Assembly: GCF_018437505.1 (NCBI RefSeq)
Contig: NZ_CP072467.1
Location: 248,001-312,000 of the forward strand
DNA length: 64,000 nt
Direction of reading: 5' to 3'
Source: Spiractinospora alimapuensis
GTDB lineage: Bacteria; Actinomycetota; Actinomycetes; Streptosporangiales; Streptosporangiaceae
Each line of letters starts with the position of its first letter. Positions within the stretch are counted from its first letter, which is position 1. A model generated the notes under the pieces. That model was not told where the DNA came from and ran no database searches. It worked only from the letters and a program-made list of their open reading frames with translations. Both the position numbers and the translations under genes were made by a program. Positions 25,355 through 34,918 of this stretch are shown one piece after another.

Positions 25355-26056
25355 CCCGTCCCTGACGTGCGGCCGTCCGGAGAGCGTCGACCGGAACCGC
25401 GAGGTCGCGGCGGGAGACGTGCCGTCCCGGAAACCGCTGGGGACGGGTGCGGTCGGTCGTCCGGTTCGGCACTTGGCTCGAGGCGGCGGGGTGCGCTGTC
25501 CCCGGCGGGCTGGGGACACCGAGTGGCGCGGGGCGTGTACGTCCACGGGTGCGACACCGGCCGGGAGACGCGGGGCGTCGCTTTCCCGATCGGATCGGTG
25601 GGGGCGGGGCTGATCATCGGTGGCGCGTGGGTCGCCTCGGTCGTCCCGTTCGGCGCGTCGCTGGCGGCAGCGTGATCTCGCTCGACCGCGGTACGTTCTC
25701 CGGTCGCCGACGTCCCTCGTAGGGAGTGCCGGCTATGGCCGTTCAGCCGGCGGGGACCGGTGGTCGTGCCAAGGCCACTGGCGGCGCCCTGGACCGCGAT
25801 GTCGCGACGGAGGACGCGGGCGATTCCCGGCCTGGGTCGTTCACGGGTGCGACACCAGTGGCGGGCTCTGGTGGCGGCGCGGGTGTGACGGGTGGGGCGC
25901 CTCTGTGGGCCGGGTCCGCGCGTCGCTGGCGGCGGCGGGAGCCTCCTGGGCCAGTATCACGTCGCCCGGCTACCCGCGACGCCCACTCGCCTGGGGGCGA
26001 CGGCGCATGCCGTCGCCAGACGGTCCGGCGGGATTCCGGAGCGTGACTCGGGGGAT
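25355..26056. repeat. Intergenic region with a diverged repeat pair; no gene supported
   Basis: About 700 bases without a convincing gene. CACGGGTGCGACACC occurs at 25544 and 25842, and GCGCGTCGCTGGCGGC at 25653 and 25918, marking two diverged copies of a roughly 290-base unit. Open frames across it encode Gly/Ala/Arg-rich sequence without domains. A possible start at 25735 lacks a ribosome site. The style resembles the array at 17-18 kb, but the units differ. Confidence 0.55.
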
Positions 26057-27013
26057 TCAGTCGTCGATGCCCGACACGTCGCTGAGGGCCGATCGGATCT
26101 CCTCGGGCAGGGCCACCCGAGTCCCGTCCAGGGTCGCGGTGAGCTGTTCCGCGGTGCGGGCGCCGACCACGGCCGACGCGACCCGAGGCTGGTGCATCAC
26201 CCAACTGAGCGCGACGGCCAGCGGGGAGACACCCAACCCGTCCGCGGCGGTGCACACCGACTCGACGATGCGGCCGCTGACCTCGTCCAGGTAGGGTTCC
26301 ACGAAGCCCGACATCGTGCGTGACGCCCCACGCGACCCCACGGGGCGAGAGGACCGGTACTTCCCGGTCAGGACGCCTCGCCCCAACGGAGACCACGCCA
26401 ACAGGCTCGCGCCGGCGTCGTCGACCGCGGGGAGCAGGTCCCGTTCCACCACGCGGTTGAGGAGTGAGTACTCCGTGCCCGCCGACACGACGGGAGAGCG
26501 TCCCTGGCTCGCCCCCGCGCGTTGCCAGGTCGCGATCTTCGCCCACTGCCAGGCCTCGACCCCGGCGACCCCCACGTAGCGGACGCGGCCCGACGCGACG
26601 GCGGTGTCCACCGCCGCCATGGTCTCCTCAACGGGGGTCGTGGGGTCGTAGACGTGGAGCTGCCACAGGTCGATGTAGTCCGTGCGAAGCCGGGAGAGCG
26701 ACTGGTCCAGGGCCGACATCAGGTGGTGGCGCGAGGTGTTGTGCGGTCGGAACCCGCGGGGGGAGTGCCCCGCCTTGCTCGCGATGAGAACGTCGCCCCG
26801 ACGGACCACCGAGGACGTGAGGTCACCGACGAGTCGCTCCGACGCTCCGTCGGCGTAGATGTCGGCGGTGTCCACGAGCGTGCCGCCCGCCTCCACGAAG
26901 GCCGCCAACTGGTCGGCCGCCGCGTCCTCTTCGACGTCCTTGCCCCAGGTCATGGTGCCCAGCGCGAGCTGGGAGACCCAGAGGCCCGATCCGCCGAGTT
27001 GTCGCTGCTCCAT
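26057..27013 (-). CDS. Aldo/keto reductase
   Basis: A 318-residue NADPH-dependent TIM-barrel reductase. Conserved features are LALGTMTWG, the active-site Asp and Tyr in VDTADIYADGASE, Lys in IASKAGHS, His in DLWQLHVYDP, and the cofactor block GRGVLTGKY plus SAVVGARTAEQL. It belongs to the AKR branch often called oxidoreductase of ion-channel-beta type. The physiological carbonyl substrate is unknown. ATG 27013 matches the family start (MEQRQLGGSGL); longer readings add a low-complexity tail. Its neighbours are unrelated membrane proteins. Confidence 0.9.
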   Translation of the reverse strand: MEQRQLGGSGLWVSQLALGTMTWGKDVEEDAAADQLAAFVEAGGTLVDTADIYADGASERLVGDLTSSVVRRGDVLIASKAGHSPRGFRPHNTSRHHLMSALDQSLSRLRTDYIDLWQLHVYDPTTPVEETMAAVDTAVASGRVRYVGVAGVEAWQWAKIATWQRAGASQGRSPVVSAGTEYSLLNRVVERDLLPAVDDAGASLLAWSPLGRGVLTGKYRSSRPVGSRGASRTMSGFVEPYLDEVSGRIVESVCTAADGLGVSPLAVALSWVMHQPRVASAVVGARTAEQLTATLDGTRVALPEEIRSALSDVSGIDD

Positions 27014-27218
27014 GCGGCGGAGCGTACCCCGAATCCGCGACACCGCCGTGGAGCCTCGCGCGCCGTCCACGTCCCCCACACCCCCAAACGGTCGCGTTTC
27101 CCACCCCGCGCACCGAGTCCGGGGTGCCGATCCTCACACCGAGCGGGGCACGATCACCACGTCTCAAGGGCGACCAACGTCGGAGCCACGGGGTGAGGTG
27201 GTGGTAGCGTGCCCGCCC

Positions 27219-27776
27219 ATGAACGGTTTCGGTCACCGCACCCACGTCGACGACCCAGGTTTCCTGCCCAGCGTCACCCGGCACCCGCGCCTGGGCACGC
27301 TGCGACTCATCTCCCTCGTTGTGTTCGTCGTTCCCTGTGGGCTTCTCCCCGTGCTCGGCTTCCTCACCGTGCCCCCCGAGGGCGCGCTGGTGGATCCGTT
27401 CGCGCTTTTCCTGCCCGCCATGGGCCTCGGCGCGGTCGGGGTGGCCGCGGTGTTCCCCGTTCCCGCGTTGCCGGTCGACACTCCGCCGGAGGAGGCCGGC
27501 CGGACGTCCGCGGAGATCGTCCACAGCCGGACGTTCATTCGCCTGGCACTGTGTGAGGCGCCGGTGCTCTTCGGATTCGTCGCCACGTTCGTGACCAGGG
27601 AGAGCAGCCTGTTGCCGCTCGCGACGGGCGCCGTCGCCAGCGCGGTGGGCCTGCTCCTCGTCGCCGTCCCCCGCAGGCGCGTGCTGGAACGAATCCAGGA
27701 CCAACTCGAACGCGACGGCGCGACGTCGCACATGTGGGACGCCCTGCTGGACACCCGAACCCAGACCACTCCCTAG
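27219..27776 (+). CDS. Four-helix membrane protein of unknown function
   Basis: A 185-residue protein with four hydrophobic segments (LISLVVFVVPCGLLPVLGFL, FALFLPAMGLGAVGVAAVF, LALCEAPVLFGFVATFV, AVASAVGLLLVAV) followed by a soluble tail RVLERIQDQLERDGATSHMWDALL. The conserved DTPPEEAGRTSAEIVHSRTFIR loop lies between helices 2 and 3. No family is recognised. A degraded second copy follows at 27875. The pair indicates local duplication. Confidence 0.7.
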   Translation: MNGFGHRTHVDDPGFLPSVTRHPRLGTLRLISLVVFVVPCGLLPVLGFLTVPPEGALVDPFALFLPAMGLGAVGVAAVFPVPALPVDTPPEEAGRTSAEIVHSRTFIRLALCEAPVLFGFVATFVTRESSLLPLATGAVASAVGLLLVAVPRRRVLERIQDQLERDGATSHMWDALLDTRTQTTP

Positions 27777-27874
27777 GCCCGAGGCGTCCGACACCGGTCA
27801 CGACCTGTCCGCTATCGCTCGGACACCCGATTCACGGACGGGGAGTCAGGGTGGCTTAAGTAGCGTCCCCGTCC

Positions 27875-28444
27875 ATGACCGACATCCCCACCAGCCCACG
27901 CCATGCCGAACGCGACGATCCGGGATGCTTCACCAGTCTGTGGCGCGGACCCTCGCCGCTCCGCTCCCCGCGGATCCTCTCCGTCTTCGTGATCGCGGGC
28001 GTGATGGTCCTTCCCGCGTTCGCGTCCAACGTCGGTTCGTTCGACGGTGGCTTCGGGATCGACACGGGGCCGCTGCCGATGTACCTCATGGCGTTCGTGG
28101 CGGTGGTGATCAGCGCTCTGGTCCCGGTGCGGGCCCTGTCCGCGGACACCCCGCCGGACGAGCGCGGAAGCTGTCCGCCGAGCGTGTCCACGACGTGATC
28201 CTCATCAAGTCGGCTCTCCCCGTAGCGGCCGTGGCGTTGAGCCACACGGGAGCGGTCCTCTCGGAGCGCGGACTGGCGTCGATCCTCATCGGCGCCGTGG
28301 TGGGCCTCGGGGCATGGTCGTGTTCGGGCGTCCCACCCGGTGGGTCCCGATTCGTGTCCAGGAGCGGTCCTCTCGCGACGGAAGGGAGCCGCGTCCCACA
28401 TGTGGGACGCGCCGCTCGAGCCGCCCCGGCTCGACCCTCGGTAG
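27875..28444 (+). pseudogene. Degraded duplicate of the preceding membrane protein gene
   Basis: The first 98 residues from ATG 27875 (DDPGCFTSLWRGP, two hydrophobic segments, VRALSADTPPDERG) parallel the upstream gene product. Homology continues in other frames: KLSAERVHDVILIKSALPV, then VVFGRPTRWVPIRVQERSSRDG, then ASHMWDAPLE, which matches the paralogue's ending SHMWDALL. Three single-base losses (near 28166, near 28310 and near 28393) would restore about 189 residues. Three breaks in 570 bases is denser than elsewhere in the window, so true decay is plausible here, though sequence error cannot be excluded. Confidence 0.65.
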
Positions 28445-28553
28445 ATCCTCGAACGCCCGCTCGCCCCAGCCCTCGGCGGGAAGGGACACGGCCGGCTGGT
28501 AGGGTCCCGGCCATGTCAGACGATGTGGGTCCCCACACACCGGGCCGTGGACG

Positions 28554-29276
28554 ATGAGCGGCTCTGTCACGCTTCTTCTCGCGCGCCACGGCCTCACCGC
28601 GGAGACCGGGGTCAGCCTCGCCGGGCGCGCGCCCGGGCTGCCGCTGGACGACCGGGGGCGGGATCAGGCGGAGGCCCTGGCCCGTCGCCTGTCCACCCTC
28701 CGCCTGGACGCCGTCATCTCCAGCCCACTGGAGCGCTGCGCGGAGACCGCGGCCATCCTCGCCCGCGGAGCCGACACCCATCCCACGGTGCGGACCGACG
28801 AGCGGTTCCTGGAGCTCGACTACGGGGACTGGACGGGGCGGTCCCTCACCGACCTGTCCAAGGAGCCCCTCTGGCCCGTGGTGCAGGCGCACCCCAGCGC
28901 GGTCACCTTCCCCGCCGGCGAGGCGATGGCCGCCGCCGCGGCCAGGGCGGTGTCCGCCGTCCGCGACCACAACGCCACACTCGCCGCGCGCCACGCGAAC
29001 CCGGTTTACCTGGTCTGTAGCCACGGCGACATCATCAAGTCCCTGCTCGCCGACGCGCTGGGCCTCCACCTCGACCAGTTCCAGCGGATCCAGGTCGACC
29101 CCTGCTCCCTGTCGGTGGTGCGCTACACCGCCACCAGACCGTTCGTGCTACGCGTCAACGACACGGGCGGTGCCGTCTCTGGCCTCGCCCCCGACGACAC
29201 GACAGCGTCCGGGGACGCCGTCGTCGGTGGTGGAGGCGGCGGCTCGACTTCGCCGGATCGCCCGTCAACCGCGTAG
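28554..29276 (+). CDS. Histidine phosphatase (MSMEG_4193-type phosphoglycerate mutase family)
   Basis: A 240-residue branch-1 histidine phosphatase. The catalytic LLLARHGLTAETG (RHG) starts the domain, SSPLERCAETA carries the second Arg, LELDYGDWTG the acidic residue, and LVCSHGDIIKSLLADALG the second His. A Gly-rich, disordered C-terminus follows. It begins a conserved actinobacterial group with DUF3090 (nine bases downstream) and an SCO1664-type protein, often linked to mycothiol ligase mshC, which is also present 4 kb away. The substrate is unknown. A 14-codon frame (28513-28557) ends on its ATG and may couple translation. Confidence 0.88.
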   Translation: MSGSVTLLLARHGLTAETGVSLAGRAPGLPLDDRGRDQAEALARRLSTLRLDAVISSPLERCAETAAILARGADTHPTVRTDERFLELDYGDWTGRSLTDLSKEPLWPVVQAHPSAVTFPAGEAMAAAAARAVSAVRDHNATLAARHANPVYLVCSHGDIIKSLLADALGLHLDQFQRIQVDPCSLSVVRYTATRPFVLRVNDTGGAVSGLAPDDTTASGDAVVGGGGGGSTSPDRPSTA

Positions 29277-29285
29277 GGTGCTGCC

Positions 29286-29840
29286 ATGCCTGTGTACAGA
29301 TACGACCCGCCGCAGCGGTTCGTGGTGGGGACCGTGGGGGAGCCGGGCGACCGGACGTTCTTCCTCCAGGCCGTCGACGCCGAGCGGATCACCAGCGTCG
29401 TGCTGGAGAAGGCTCAGGTCGCCGCGCTGGCCGAACGCGTCGAGGAACTCCTGGACGAGGTGCGACAGCGGTTCGGCGACGACCTCGCGGCGGATCCCGA
29501 CGTCGACGACGCCCCCCTGCAACAGCCACTCGAGGAGGACTTCCGGGTGGGGCGGATGGCTCTCGCCTGGGACCCCGAGTCGAGCCAGGTCATCGTCGAG
29601 GCGCAGGAGGCCGCGGAGGAGACCGAGGGGAGCACCGAGGAGACCGACGTGTTCGCCGACGACTCCCCGCACGAGGTGCTGCGTGTCCACCTGACCGCCG
29701 GCGCCGCCCTCGCGTTCGCCAAGCGCGCACAACGGGTCGTCGCGGCCGGTCGGCCCAACTGTCCCCTCTGCGGCCAGCCCCTAGACCCCGAGGGCCACGT
29801 GTGCCCCCGCAAGAACGGCTACAAGCGCGTGTCCCTGTGA
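29286..29840 (+). CDS. DUF3090 family protein
   Basis: A 184-residue protein typical of actinobacterial DUF3090. It has YDPPQRFVVGTVGEPGDRTFFLQA at the start, an acidic linker in the middle and a C-terminal zinc-ribbon-like segment with Cys-x2-Cys in CPLCGQPLD and a further Cys in GHVCPRKNGY. It is always found between the histidine phosphatase and the SCO1664-type protein. Function is unknown; the fixed partnership implies one pathway. ATG 29286 is close behind the phosphatase stop (9 bases), so the genes are one operon. Confidence 0.9.
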   Translation: MPVYRYDPPQRFVVGTVGEPGDRTFFLQAVDAERITSVVLEKAQVAALAERVEELLDEVRQRFGDDLAADPDVDDAPLQQPLEEDFRVGRMALAWDPESSQVIVEAQEAAEETEGSTEETDVFADDSPHEVLRVHLTAGAALAFAKRAQRVVAAGRPNCPLCGQPLDPEGHVCPRKNGYKRVSL

Positions 29841-29850
29841 GTCACGACCG

Positions 29851-30594
29851 ATGACCCTCTCCTTCGACGGTGTCGCCGGTCCCGACGTCGCGCCCCTGCT
29901 CGCCGACGGCACGATCGATCTCGTGGAACGCCTCACCGCGGCCTCCAACCAGACGTGGCTGGCGGTCCTGCGGTCCGGGGACGTCCAGGCCCGGTGCGTC
30001 TACAAGCCGATCGCCGGCGAGCGCCCCCTTTGGGACTTTCCCACCGGAACGTTGGCCGGGCGGGAGGTCGCCGCCCACCGCGTCGCGTGGTCGCTGGGCT
30101 GGCAGGTGATCCCCCCGACGGTGCTTCGTGACGGCCCCCTGGGCCAGGGCATGTGCCAGATGTGGGTCGAGACCGACCCCGAGGTCGACGTCATCGAGCT
30201 GGCGGGACGCCGCGACGATCCCGACCTGCGCCGGATCGCCCTACTGGACGCGGTCATCAACAACTCCGACCGCAAGGCCGGGCATCTGCTGGCGACCCCC
30301 GACGGCGCGATCCTCGGCTGTGACCACGGGGTGTCCTTCTCCGTGCGGTACAAACTGCGCACCGTGCTGTGGCAGTGGCGCGGGACCCCGATCCCCGCCG
30401 CGGACCGGGAGGCCCTGAACCGGCTCGCGGCCCGCCTGCGCGACCCCGCGAGTGACCTCAACGCGGAGCTCGCACCACTGGTGACCGCGGACGAGGTCTA
30501 CGCCGCACGTCGGCGCGCGGAGATCCTGGCCGAGCACGGCGCCTACCCCTACCCCTCACCAGAGTGGCCGGCGGTGCCCTACCCTCCGGTCTGA
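29851..30594 (+). CDS. SCO1664-family protein (PI3/4-kinase-like fold)
   Basis: A 247-residue member of the SCO1664 family. Lys in CVYKPIAGERPLWDFP, the Asn/Asp pair in VINNSDRKAGHLL and the metal-binding Asp in LGCDHGVSF give the pattern of a phosphatidylinositol-kinase-like catalytic core, so ATP-dependent phosphotransfer or adenylylation is plausible. No substrate is known. It follows DUF3090 by ten bases. Its last 16 bases overlap the tail of the convergent P-type ATPase gene. Confidence 0.88.
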   Translation: MTLSFDGVAGPDVAPLLADGTIDLVERLTAASNQTWLAVLRSGDVQARCVYKPIAGERPLWDFPTGTLAGREVAAHRVAWSLGWQVIPPTVLRDGPLGQGMCQMWVETDPEVDVIELAGRRDDPDLRRIALLDAVINNSDRKAGHLLATPDGAILGCDHGVSFSVRYKLRTVLWQWRGTPIPAADREALNRLAARLRDPASDLNAELAPLVTADEVYAARRRAEILAEHGAYPYPSPEWPAVPYPPV

Positions 30595-33083
30595 CCCCGC
30601 GTCACCTTCGGTGGCACCTCGGTGTCCGCCCCGCGTCCGCTGTCGAGGAAGCGGTCGTCCACGACCCGCACCACGGTCACCAGCAGCGCTCCGACCGCCC
30701 CGACGGTCAGGGCCAGGCTGACCTTCGCCGGGTCGCTCACGTCCAGAGCGAAGAACTCGCGCGCGAACGGCACCAGCATCACCCCGGTCAACGCAGCGGC
30801 CATACCGCCCACCAGGGCGACCTTCCACCACACGTAGGGTTTCGTCACCACCAGCAGCACCCACATGGTGACCACGCACAGCGTGATCAGCGCGGCGGTC
30901 CGGTCGCCGACGTCGGGCGCTCCGGCGTTGTCCAGGACCAGCAGGTAGGTCACCATCGTCATCGCTCCGGCGATGACACCGGAGGGGACGGCCAGGCGTA
31001 GGGTGCGGCGCACGAAGCCGGGGCGGGCCCGCTCGATGTTGGGGGCGAGCGCCAGGAAGAAGGACGGTATCCCGAAGGTCACCGCGTTGATCAGTGTCGC
31101 GTGCCGCGGGAAGAACGGATAGACCAGGCTCAACGCGCTCACGACCGACACCATCGTGATCGAGTAGATGGTCTTGGTCAGGAACAGGTTCGCGACCCGT
31201 TCGATGTTGCCGACCACACGGCGCCCCTCGGCCACCACCCGGGGGAGGGTGGCGAACCGGTTGTCCAGCAGCACCAACTGGGAGATCGAGCGTGACGCCG
31301 GGCTGCCCGAGCCCATCGCGACGCCGATGTCGGACTCCTTCAACGCCAGCACGTCGTTGACGCCGTCCCCGGTCATCGCCACCGTGTGCCCGCGGGACTG
31401 AAGGGCACGGACCATCTCCCGCTTGCGTTCCGGGGTGACCCGTCCGAAGACCGACCCCTCGTCCACCGCGCGGGCGAGCTCGTCGGGGTCGTCGGGCAGT
31501 TCACGGGCGTCGATCGGCGCGTCCGCCCGGGGCAGTCCGAGCTCACGGGCGACGGCCCCGACCGCCGTCGGGGTGTCCCCGGAGATCACCTTCACCTCGA
31601 CTCCCTGGTCCCGGAAGTAGGCGAGGGTGCTCGCGGCGTCGGAGCGGACCCGCTGTTCCAACACGACGAGTGCGACCGGAAGCACGTGGCGCGGTGGCCG
31701 GGCCGGGTCCACCCGCCCCTGGGCACGCCCCAACAGCAGCACTCGCACACCCGTACCGGCCAGCTCCTCGGCCCGCACCGCGGCGGGGTCCCGCCGATCC
31801 ACCAGGGCGTCGGGCGCCCCGATCACCCAGTGGTGTTCGCCTCCCTCGGTCTGGAAGCTCGTACCGCTCCAGCGTCGCTCGGAGGAGAACATGGCGATCG
31901 CCGTCACCGGCCACGGGGGCGCCTCGGGATAGGCCTCCGCGATCGCCGCCATACTCAGGTTCGGCCGTGGATCGGCCGCGGCGAGCGCCGCGAGCGCCAC
32001 CTCGGGGGCCTCCGCCTCCGATCGTCCGCCGCGAGTGTCCTCCTCGGCGAGTTCCACGACGGCGGCGACCCGCATCCCCGCCTCGGTGAGTGTGCCGGTC
32101 TTGTCCACGCACACCACGTCGACCCGGGCGAGCCCCTCGATCGCCGGCAGCTCCTGCACCAGACACCTACGCCGGGCGAGGCGAATCACCCCCACCGCCA
32201 AGGCGATGCTGATCAGCAGCACCAGCCCTTCGGGGATCATCGAGACCAGACCGGCCACCATGCCGCGCAGCGCGTTACCGATCGGCCCGGACACGATCTG
32301 GGCGTAGGACTCGCCCACCAAGTTGGCGGCGTGACCGTGACCGAACAGTTGGCTGTAGATGAGGAGCGCGCCGGTGGGGAAGAGCAGCCAGGTGATCACC
32401 CGCAGGATGCGGTTCACCCCGGTACGTAGCTCGGAGGGTGCTTGGGAGTACCGGCTCGCCTCCTCGGTGAGGCGCGCGGCATAGGAACTGCGCCCCACGC
32501 GCGTGGCGCGGAACACACCCTGGCCCGCGACCACGAAGCTGCCCGACATCACCGGGTCGCCGGGACGCTTGTGCACCGGGTCGGACTCGCCGGTCAACAG
32601 CGACTCGTCGACCTCCAACCCCGAGGACGTGACCACCTCACCGTCGACCACCGCCTGGTCGCCCTGGGCGAAGTCCACCAGGTCGTCCTGGACGACGTCC
32701 TGCAGGCCCACCTCGACCGAGTGACCGTCGCGCACGACCCGTGGCCGTGCGGCGCTGACGATCGCCAACTTGTCCAGGGTGCGTTTCGCCCGCAGCTCCT
32801 GCACGATGCCGATCAGTGTGTTGATCACGATCACGAGCGCGAAGAGCCCGTCCTGGACCGGTCCGATGATCGCGATGATGGTGAACAGGACGGCGATCAT
32901 CGCGTTGATTCGGGTGAAGACGTTCGCGCGGATGATCTGGCCCAGGCTGCGCCCGGACCGCAGCGGCAAGTCGTTGGCGCGGCCCGCCGCGACGCGCTCC
33001 GCGACGTCCGCGGCGCTCAGGCCGGTCAGCGCCACTTCCAGGGAGGAAGCGTCGTCCGTCTGATGCCTACCCCGCTGGGTCAC
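30579..33083 (-). CDS. HAD-IC family P-type cation-transporting ATPase
   Basis: An 834-residue ion pump. It shows an actuator-domain TGE in LTGESDPVHKRPGD, the phosphorylation motif CVDKTGTLTEAG, P-domain MTGDGVNDVLALKESDIGVAMG, and the conserved transmembrane segment LVSMIPEGLVLLISIAL with Pro-Glu-Gly-Leu. About eight to ten hydrophobic helices surround these domains. Absence of an N-terminal heavy-metal domain and of CPC argues against a Cu/Zn pump. Relationship to Ca2+/Mg2+-type (P2/P3-like, ctpE-like) pumps is more likely; CtpE of mycobacteria is a calcium transporter. GTG 33083 follows GGAGG with ideal spacing. Confidence 0.9.
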   Translation of the reverse strand: MTQRGRHQTDDASSLEVALTGLSAADVAERVAAGRANDLPLRSGRSLGQIIRANVFTRINAMIAVLFTIIAIIGPVQDGLFALVIVINTLIGIVQELRAKRTLDKLAIVSAARPRVVRDGHSVEVGLQDVVQDDLVDFAQGDQAVVDGEVVTSSGLEVDESLLTGESDPVHKRPGDPVMSGSFVVAGQGVFRATRVGRSSYAARLTEEASRYSQAPSELRTGVNRILRVITWLLFPTGALLIYSQLFGHGHAANLVGESYAQIVSGPIGNALRGMVAGLVSMIPEGLVLLISIALAVGVIRLARRRCLVQELPAIEGLARVDVVCVDKTGTLTEAGMRVAAVVELAEEDTRGGRSEAEAPEVALAALAAADPRPNLSMAAIAEAYPEAPPWPVTAIAMFSSERRWSGTSFQTEGGEHHWVIGAPDALVDRRDPAAVRAEELAGTGVRVLLLGRAQGRVDPARPPRHVLPVALVVLEQRVRSDAASTLAYFRDQGVEVKVISGDTPTAVGAVARELGLPRADAPIDARELPDDPDELARAVDEGSVFGRVTPERKREMVRALQSRGHTVAMTGDGVNDVLALKESDIGVAMGSGSPASRSISQLVLLDNRFATLPRVVAEGRRVVGNIERVANLFLTKTIYSITMVSVVSALSLVYPFFPRHATLINAVTFGIPSFFLALAPNIERARPGFVRRTLRLAVPSGVIAGAMTMVTYLLVLDNAGAPDVGDRTAALITLCVVTMWVLLVVTKPYVWWKVALVGGMAAALTGVMLVPFAREFFALDVSDPAKVSLALTVGAVGALLVTVVRVVDDRFLDSGRGADTEVPPKVTRGQTGG

Positions 33084-33257
33084 GTTCGTCCTCCATCACA
33101 GTTCCCTCCCCGTCACCCCAAGCCCTACTCCACCCGGAACCGACGCTCACCAGCCGCGACCACCGTCGGGGTAAACCGGGAGCACGCGCGGGACGTCCAA
33201 TCAGCGCGAACGGTCGTCGAGTCTGTTCGACCCCGTTCGACGCTGCCGTTCGTGTCC

Positions 33258-33524
33258 ATGGGGGTGTGCCGAGAGGATAGCGGGTGGAGGCCAGTGCGGC
33301 TGCGACAGGGAATCGAGGACTCGCCGGCGCCCGGTGGCGGTTCGGGGCGGCCCGTCCGTCGCGCGGCAGGGGTCGAGGTGTGGGCGTACTGGTTGTTGTA
33401 CCTCGTCGCGATGCCCGCGTCGTGGCTGCACTGGATGCACGGTGACGTCACGATGGGATTGCTGTGCGCCACGGTCGTCCTGTTCAGCGTGCGCCTGATT
33501 ACCCGCGTGCAAGCGGGCGGATAG
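33258..33524 (+). CDS. Small membrane protein, tentative
   Basis: Up to 88 residues, with two hydrophobic segments in the C-terminal half ([17 protein letters not shown] and [16 protein letters not shown]) separated by the charged HWMHGDVT turn. The polar N-terminal 40 residues look non-conserved, so a shorter form starting at GTG 33294, which has GGTGGAGG in front, is possible. No family is known. It lies immediately before mshC on the same strand. Confidence 0.5.
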   Translation: MGVCREDSGWRPVRLRQGIEDSPAPGGGSGRPVRRAAGVEVWAYWLLYLVAMPASWLHWMHGDVTMGLLCATVVLFSVRLITRVQAGG

Positions 33525-33534
33525 TCTCGAATCC

Positions 33535-34770
33535 ATGCAATCTTGGTCCTCGGACGACGTACCGCGCCTGGATGGAACCCCGCGGCCACTGCGACTGAAC
33601 AGCGCTCCGCAGCCCGGTGCCGATCCGTCACCGGCAGCCCCCGGCACGACGAAGCGGTTGTACGTGTGCGGCATCACCCCCTACGACGCCGCCCACCTCG
33701 GACACGCGTTCACCTACCTCACCTTCGACCTCCTCAATCGGGTGTGGCGGGACGCCGGCGCGGAGGTGCACTACGTGCAGAACGTGACCGACATCGACGA
33801 TCCGCTGCTCGAGCGGGCCGCGGCCACCGGTGAGGACTGGCGCGCTCTGGCGGCGCGGGAGATCGACGTCTTTCGCGCCGACATGGAAGCGCTACGCGTG
33901 TTGCCACCGCGCTCGTTCGTGGGGGTGGTGGAGTCCATCGACCTCATCGCCGACCTCGTCCAGCGGGTCCGCGCCCGAGGCGCCGCCTACGAGCTCGAGG
34001 GTGACGTCTACTTTTCCGTCGCCTCGGCCCCGCACTTCGGCGCCGTGAGCGGACTGGACCGCGACACCATGCTGGACCTGTTCGGCGAGCGTGGCGGCGA
34101 CCCCACCCGCGCCGGGAAGAAGGATCCCCTGGACTGGCTGCTGTGGCGCGCCGAGCGCCCCGGTGAGCCGGCGTGGGACTCTCCCCTCGGCCGAGGCCGC
34201 CCCGGCTGGCACGTGGAGTGCAGCGCGATCTCCCTGCACGAGCTCGGATCCGGATTCGACGTCAACGGCGGCGGCGTGGACCTGGTCTTCCCCCACCACG
34301 AGATGGGGGCGGCCGAGGCCGAGTGCGCCACGGGGCACGCGCCCCAAGCCCAGCAGTACTGTCACGTCGCCATGGTCGGGCTCGACGGGGACAAGATGTC
34401 GAAGTCCCAGGGCAACCTCGTCTTCGTCTCCGGCCTGCGGGCCGAGGGCGCCGACCCGATGGCGATCCGACTCGCCCTGCTGGACCACCACTACGCGACG
34501 CCGTGGGACTGGACCGCGGACCAACTGGACCGTGCCGTTGCGCGTCTGGCCCGGTGGCGCTCCGCGGTCGCCCTGCCCTCCGGGGAGCCCGGGGCCGACG
34601 TGGTCACCGCGATCCGGGCGGCGTTGAGCGACGACCTGAACGCCCCCGCCGCCCTGACGGTGGTCGACCGGTGGGCGGCGCGCGCCATCGAGAACCAGGG
34701 GGGAACCGACCCGGAGGCCCCCGACCTGGTCCGCAGGGCCGTCGACGCGCTCCTGGGCGTCGCCCTGTAA
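33535..34770 (+). CDS. mshC: L-cysteine:1D-myo-inositol 2-amino-2-deoxy-alpha-D-glucopyranoside ligase
   Basis: A 411-residue cysteinyl-tRNA-synthetase-like ligase of mycothiol biosynthesis. It joins cysteine to GlcN-inositol using ATP. The zinc/nucleotide motif [14 protein letters not shown] begins at Cys45 (HIGH equivalent), WHVECSAIS carries a second zinc Cys, [12 protein letters not shown] the zinc His, and KMSKSQGN starts at Lys287. [11 protein letters not shown] and the lack of the anticodon-binding domain distinguish MshC from CysS. Presence implies a mycothiol-using actinobacterium. A strong hairpin follows the stop. Confidence 0.95.
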   Translation: MQSWSSDDVPRLDGTPRPLRLNSAPQPGADPSPAAPGTTKRLYVCGITPYDAAHLGHAFTYLTFDLLNRVWRDAGAEVHYVQNVTDIDDPLLERAAATGEDWRALAAREIDVFRADMEALRVLPPRSFVGVVESIDLIADLVQRVRARGAAYELEGDVYFSVASAPHFGAVSGLDRDTMLDLFGERGGDPTRAGKKDPLDWLLWRAERPGEPAWDSPLGRGRPGWHVECSAISLHELGSGFDVNGGGVDLVFPHHEMGAAEAECATGHAPQAQQYCHVAMVGLDGDKMSKSQGNLVFVSGLRAEGADPMAIRLALLDHHYATPWDWTADQLDRAVARLARWRSAVALPSGEPGADVVTAIRAALSDDLNAPAALTVVDRWAARAIENQGGTDPEAPDLVRRAVDALLGVAL

Positions 34771-34787
34771 CGCGAGCCGCGCGCCGT

Positions 34788-34818
34788 GTGACGGGGAGTC
34801 GAGAAGACTCCCTGTCAC
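34788..34818 (+). terminator. Hairpin terminator after mshC
   Basis: A 13-bp stem (GTGACGGGGAGTC with its complement, one G-T pair) encloses the five-base loop GAGAA, 17 bases after the mshC stop. No T-run follows, as is usual in high-GC actinobacteria. Confidence 0.65.
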
Positions 34819-34918
34819 GGGTTGATGACGCGGTGAGTGTGGGTAGGGGGTCGGAGTGCGGGAACCGAACGCTGCCTCGGTTTCAGCGGTCCTTGCGGCC
34901 CGACCCCCAGGAGGTGCC

